A stretch of DNA of 8,912 nt, from the NCBI GenBank assembly GCA_031257075.1, contig JAIRPM010000137.1, positions 1-8,912 on the forward strand. The letters run 5' to 3'. Of this stretch, positions 6,226-8,912 are shown piece after piece. The translations under genes and the position numbers were made by a program. This stretch comes from Spirochaetaceae bacterium (GTDB taxonomy: Bacteria; Spirochaetota; Spirochaetia; Treponematales; Breznakiellaceae). The notes under the pieces are model-generated. The model saw nothing but the letters and a program-made list of their open reading frames with translations. It searched no databases and had not been told where the DNA came from. Each line of letters starts with the position of its first letter. The first letter of the stretch is position 1.

Positions 6226-7605
6226 ATGGAAGCATCAGGGACACAACTTGTGCTTGCTCTTGTTATAGGGCTTGCTTTTTTAATTTTTTTAATCTTAAAG
6301 ACGAAGATACACGCCTTTCTCGCGTTGATTGCGGGGGCGGTTGTTATCGGGCTTATTGCCGGCCTTGACACGGCAAAGATTACGGACGCTATAGCGGCGG
6401 GTTTCGGCGGCACGCTTGGCAGTATCGGCATCATTATAGGCTTCGGCGTAATGATGGGCGAGATTTTTCAGGTGTCGGGGGCGGCGGCGCGTATGGCGCG
6501 TACCTTCCTCAAGATTTGCGGTAAAGGCAGGGAAGAAATCGCGCTTGCTATTACCGGATTCATCGTTTCTATCCCGATTTTTTGCGACTCGGCGTTTGTC
6601 ATTCTCTCGCCTATCGCAAAGGCGATTTCGCGCCAAACAAAGAAATCGGCGGTAAGCCTCGGCTTCGCGCTGGCGGGCGGCTTGGTCATCACCCATTCGC
6701 TCGTGCCGCCGACACCCGGCCCGCTCGGCGTGGCGGGGCTTTTCGGCGCGGATTTGGGGAAGTTCATCCTTATCTCTATCATCGTTTCTATCCCGATGAT
6801 GATAGCCACTACCCTCTACGCGACACGGCTGGGCAGGAAGATTTACCAGATACCCGCCGGAGAGGGTGAAGGCTGGGAACGCCCCGCTTATCAAAGCCCT
6901 GTTTATGACACGCTCAAAGACGGGGATGAAAAGGGTATGCCCGGTGTTTTCCTGTCGTTTCTGCCCATCCTCCTCCCCATCGTGCTGATTTTGTGCAGCA
7001 CCGTTTCAAAGGCGGTCAAAGCGACAGGCGTATTCGCGTCTGTGCTGGGTTTCTTAGGAACACCGGTGATTGCCGTGGGACTGGGGCTTGTCGCCGCCAT
7101 CTATACGCTTGCGCTGAAAATCCCCCGCAAAGAAGCGCTGGACAAAATGGAAAACGGGATTAAGAGCGCCGGGATTATCATTCTGGTAACAGGCGGCGGG
7201 GGCGCTCTGGGGCGGGTGCTTACAACCACCGGCATCGGCAACTACATCGCGCAGGGGCTTTCCGCGCAGCCTATACCCGTAATCGTACTGCCATTCCTTA
7301 TCGCTACGCTGATTCGGTTCGCGCAGGGTTCCGGCACCGTTGCTATGACCACATCGGCAAGCATCTGCGCCCCGATTGTGGCCGCCGCCGGCGGCAGCGT
7401 AATGCTGGGCGCGTTTGCCGCCTGCATAGGCTCGCTGTTCTTTTCATACTTCAACGACAGTTTCTTTTGGGTAACAAACCGGCTGATGGGCATAAGCGAT
7501 ACCAGAGAGCAAATCCGCACTTGGTCGTTTACCACGACAATAGCATGGGCGGTAGGCTTTATCGAACTGCTCATTATGCATTTTGTTTTTGGTACCTTAT
7601 TTTAG
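6226..7605 (+). CDS. gntP: GntP-family gluconate/sugar-acid permease
   Basis: Inner-membrane proton-coupled importer of the GntP family, whose known members carry D-gluconate and related acids such as idonate, glycerate or fructuronate. The product is 459 aa, close to the family norm, with about twelve hydrophobic segments across its length. Family signatures are HSLVPPTPGP (157-166), TGGGGALGRVL (322-332), AQGSGTVAMTTS (366-377) and FNDSFFW (409-415). The ATG at 6226 is chosen because ggag (6213-6216) lies 9 nt upstream. The in-frame ATG at 6211 would use that RBS as coding sequence and has only a poorly spaced gga before it; choosing it would add five residues. The stop is 1 bp from the next gene's start, so permease and LarA-like enzyme are one operon. 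Family membership is clear; gluconate itself is inferred from the family and from kdgK nearby. Confidence 0.93.
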   Translation: MEASGTQLVLALVIGLAFLIFLILKTKIHAFLALIAGAVVIGLIAGLDTAKITDAIAAGFGGTLGSIGIIIGFGVMMGEIFQVSGAAARMARTFLKICGKGREEIALAITGFIVSIPIFCDSAFVILSPIAKAISRQTKKSAVSLGFALAGGLVITHSLVPPTPGPLGVAGLFGADLGKFILISIIVSIPMMIATTLYATRLGRKIYQIPAGEGEGWERPAYQSPVYDTLKDGDEKGMPGVFLSFLPILLPIVLILCSTVSKAVKATGVFASVLGFLGTPVIAVGLGLVAAIYTLALKIPRKEALDKMENGIKSAGIIILVTGGGGALGRVLTTTGIGNYIAQGLSAQPIPVIVLPFLIATLIRFAQGSGTVAMTTSASICAPIVAAAGGSVMLGAFAACIGSLFFSYFNDSFFWVTNRLMGISDTREQIRTWSFTTTIAWAVGFIELLIMHFVFGTLF

Positions 7606-7606
7606 T

Positions 7607-8899
7607 ATGAACTTCAATAATAATGTGATAAAGCAACTGTGCGCGGAGGTTAAACTTCCGCGTATGGTAAAAACTCGTCAACTCTTTGACAAAGAACATA
7701 TCGAACCGGAAGCGATACCGCAGGCGGTGTTTGCCGAAATGTCCCGCCCCGAATTGGGCGCGTATATCAAACCGGGAATGACTATAGCGATTACCTGCGG
7801 CAGCCGCGGCGTTGCCAATGTCGCCGTTATCACCAAGGCGATAGCGGACTTCGTCAAATCAAAAGGCGGCAAGCCTTTTGTTGTGCCCGCGATGGGCAGC
7901 CACGGCGGGGCTACGGCGGAAGGTCAAAAAGCGCTGATTGAATCGTACGGCGTTACCGAGGCGTTTACCAACTGCCCGGTGCGCTCATCAATGGAAACCG
8001 TCATCATCGGTAAAAATGACGAGGGCCAGGACGTGCGTATCGACAAGAACGCCGCCGGCGCGGACGGTATCATTGTCGCGGGGCGCGTGAAGCCGCACAC
8101 GGATTTTCACGGCGAATACGAAAGCGGCCTTATGAAAATGATGGCGATAGGCTTAGGCAAACGCGAAGGCGCCGATGTCTGCCATGAACGCGGCTTTGGT
8201 TTCATGGCGCACCGTGTTCACCTTTTCGGACGCGCCATCGTGAAACACGCGCCTATCGCGCTCGGGCTTGCCATACTGGAAAACGCCTACTGCGAGACCT
8301 GCCGTTTTGCCGCGCTCAAGCCGGAAGACATCGAGCGCGAAGAGCCGGCGCTCCTCAATGAGGCGCGGGGTCATCTGCCCATCATTTTCTTCAAAACCGC
8401 TGATGTGCTGGTCGTAGACCGCATCGGCAAAGACATATCGGGCACGGGCATGGACCCCAACGTAACGGGCACCGGTTATTGCACGCCCTTCATTACCCAA
8501 AGTTGTATCGAAGTGAAGCGCACGGCCGTTCTTGACCTTACCCCGGACACGCACGGCACAGCCTTTGGCATAGGGGCAGCGCACACCACCACACGGCGGC
8601 TTTTCGACAAGATTGATTTTGACGCGACCTATGTAAACGCGGCGACATCGCGGGGTTTAGACCAGGTAAAAATCCCCTGCGTTATGGACAACGACAAAGA
8701 AGCGATACAGTTAGCGCTCCGCACGAGTCTGGGCGCGGACAAAAACGCGCCCCGCGTTATCCGTGTTCCCGACAGCCTCCATACCGAAACGATATGGATA
8801 TCCGAAGCAATGTGTAAAGAAGCCGAATCGAACAACAAATTGAACATCATAGGCGGGCCGGAAGACTGGCCTTTCGACGCAAACGGGAATTTGTGGTGA
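7607..8899 (+). CDS. LarA-superfamily nickel-pincer racemase/epimerase (DUF2088)
   Basis: Member of the lactate racemase (LarA) superfamily, which uses a nickel pincer nucleotide (NPN) cofactor to racemise or epimerise 2-hydroxy acids; 430 aa, near LarA's length. Residues matching LarA by position and spacing are R67 (CGSRG, LarA R75), H99 (GSHGG, LarA H108), H164 (KPH, LarA H174), K177 (GLMK, LarA K184 that holds the cofactor) and H193 (VCHERGF, LarA nickel ligand H200). The K177-H193 spacing of 16 is the same as in LarA. These alignments were made by eye. ATG 7607 follows the gntP TAG by 1 bp, with no strong RBS, so translation is probably coupled. An in-frame TTG at 7583 and an ATG at 7664 are alternatives. 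Sequence around the motifs differs from true LarA, so lactate is doubtful; beside GntP, a sugar acid such as gluconate is more likely. No larB, larC or larE is in the window. Confidence 0.85.
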   Translation: MNFNNNVIKQLCAEVKLPRMVKTRQLFDKEHIEPEAIPQAVFAEMSRPELGAYIKPGMTIAITCGSRGVANVAVITKAIADFVKSKGGKPFVVPAMGSHGGATAEGQKALIESYGVTEAFTNCPVRSSMETVIIGKNDEGQDVRIDKNAAGADGIIVAGRVKPHTDFHGEYESGLMKMMAIGLGKREGADVCHERGFGFMAHRVHLFGRAIVKHAPIALGLAILENAYCETCRFAALKPEDIEREEPALLNEARGHLPIIFFKTADVLVVDRIGKDISGTGMDPNVTGTGYCTPFITQSCIEVKRTAVLDLTPDTHGTAFGIGAAHTTTRRLFDKIDFDATYVNAATSRGLDQVKIPCVMDNDKEAIQLALRTSLGADKNAPRVIRVPDSLHTETIWISEAMCKEAESNNKLNIIGGPEDWPFDANGNLW

Positions 8900-8912
8900 A
8901 TGAAAAGTTACC
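8900..8912 (+). CDS. Possible start of a further gene at the window edge
   Basis: An ATG at 8900 directly follows the stop of the LarA-like gene and would begin MKSY. Alternatively a GTG at 8896 overlaps that stop as GTGA and would begin MNEKL. The tight spacing suggests the operon continues, but only a few codons are visible, so neither start nor function can be judged. Confidence 0.25.

Noticed and set aside
6295..6894. Minus-strand 199-aa open frame
   Set aside because: It is antisense to gntP and rich in Arg and charged residues without recognisable domains; a shadow of a GC-rich gene.
8153..8584. Minus-strand 143-aa open frame
   Set aside because: It is antisense to the LarA-like gene, which shows conserved catalytic residues in the plus frame.

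Overview
The window is a stretch of chromosome of roughly 53-58% GC (by eye) from a bacterium that probably has an outer membrane. The best guess is a spirochaete, perhaps Treponema-like. This rests on a FatA-type acyl-ACP thioesterase, a decayed outer-membrane beta-barrel gene ending in a terminal Phe, and a long 21-bp repeat array. The taxonomic call is an inference with low to moderate confidence; a Gram-negative-type Firmicute is the main alternative. No rRNA, tRNA, IS element, phage gene or CRISPR was seen.

Left part (1-1160). Sixteen head-to-tail copies of a 21-bp repeat run from the left edge to 337, and the array probably continues outside the window. It stops 40 bp before an acyl-ACP thioesterase gene (378-1115), which ends in a GC-rich hairpin plus T-run terminator.

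Middle left (1163-4277). A near-consensus sigma-70 promoter (1163-1192) drives a three-gene operon: tctB and tctA, the two membrane subunits of a tripartite tricarboxylate transporter, and a DusB-like tRNA-dihydrouridine synthase whose GTG start overlaps the tctA stop by 4 bp. No tctC (periplasmic binding protein) gene is present. A possible weak hairpin separates this operon from the convergent gene that follows.

Middle right (4329-6225). A PfkB-family sugar kinase, best read as 2-keto-3-deoxygluconate kinase, lies on the minus strand with a clear RBS, a candidate promoter and an upstream palindrome. Behind it on the same strand is an AT-rich, frameshifted remnant of a small outer-membrane beta-barrel protein (5581-6043).

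Right part (6087-8912). A second strong promoter and a structured leader of about 100 nt precede a GntP-family gluconate/sugar-acid permease and a LarA-superfamily (nickel-pincer) racemase/epimerase gene, 1 bp apart. Another gene may begin right at the window edge.

How the genes may work together. The divergent kdgK and gntP-larA-like units look like a sugar-acid utilisation locus. One member class of the LarA superfamily is D-gluconate 2-epimerase, which makes D-mannonate. A mannonate dehydratase elsewhere would then give 2-keto-3-deoxygluconate, the substrate of the kinase. This gives a plausible but unproven route: GntP import, 2-epimerisation, dehydration, KdgK. It would bypass gluconate kinase and 6-phosphogluconate dehydratase. 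It is the most interesting idea in the window.
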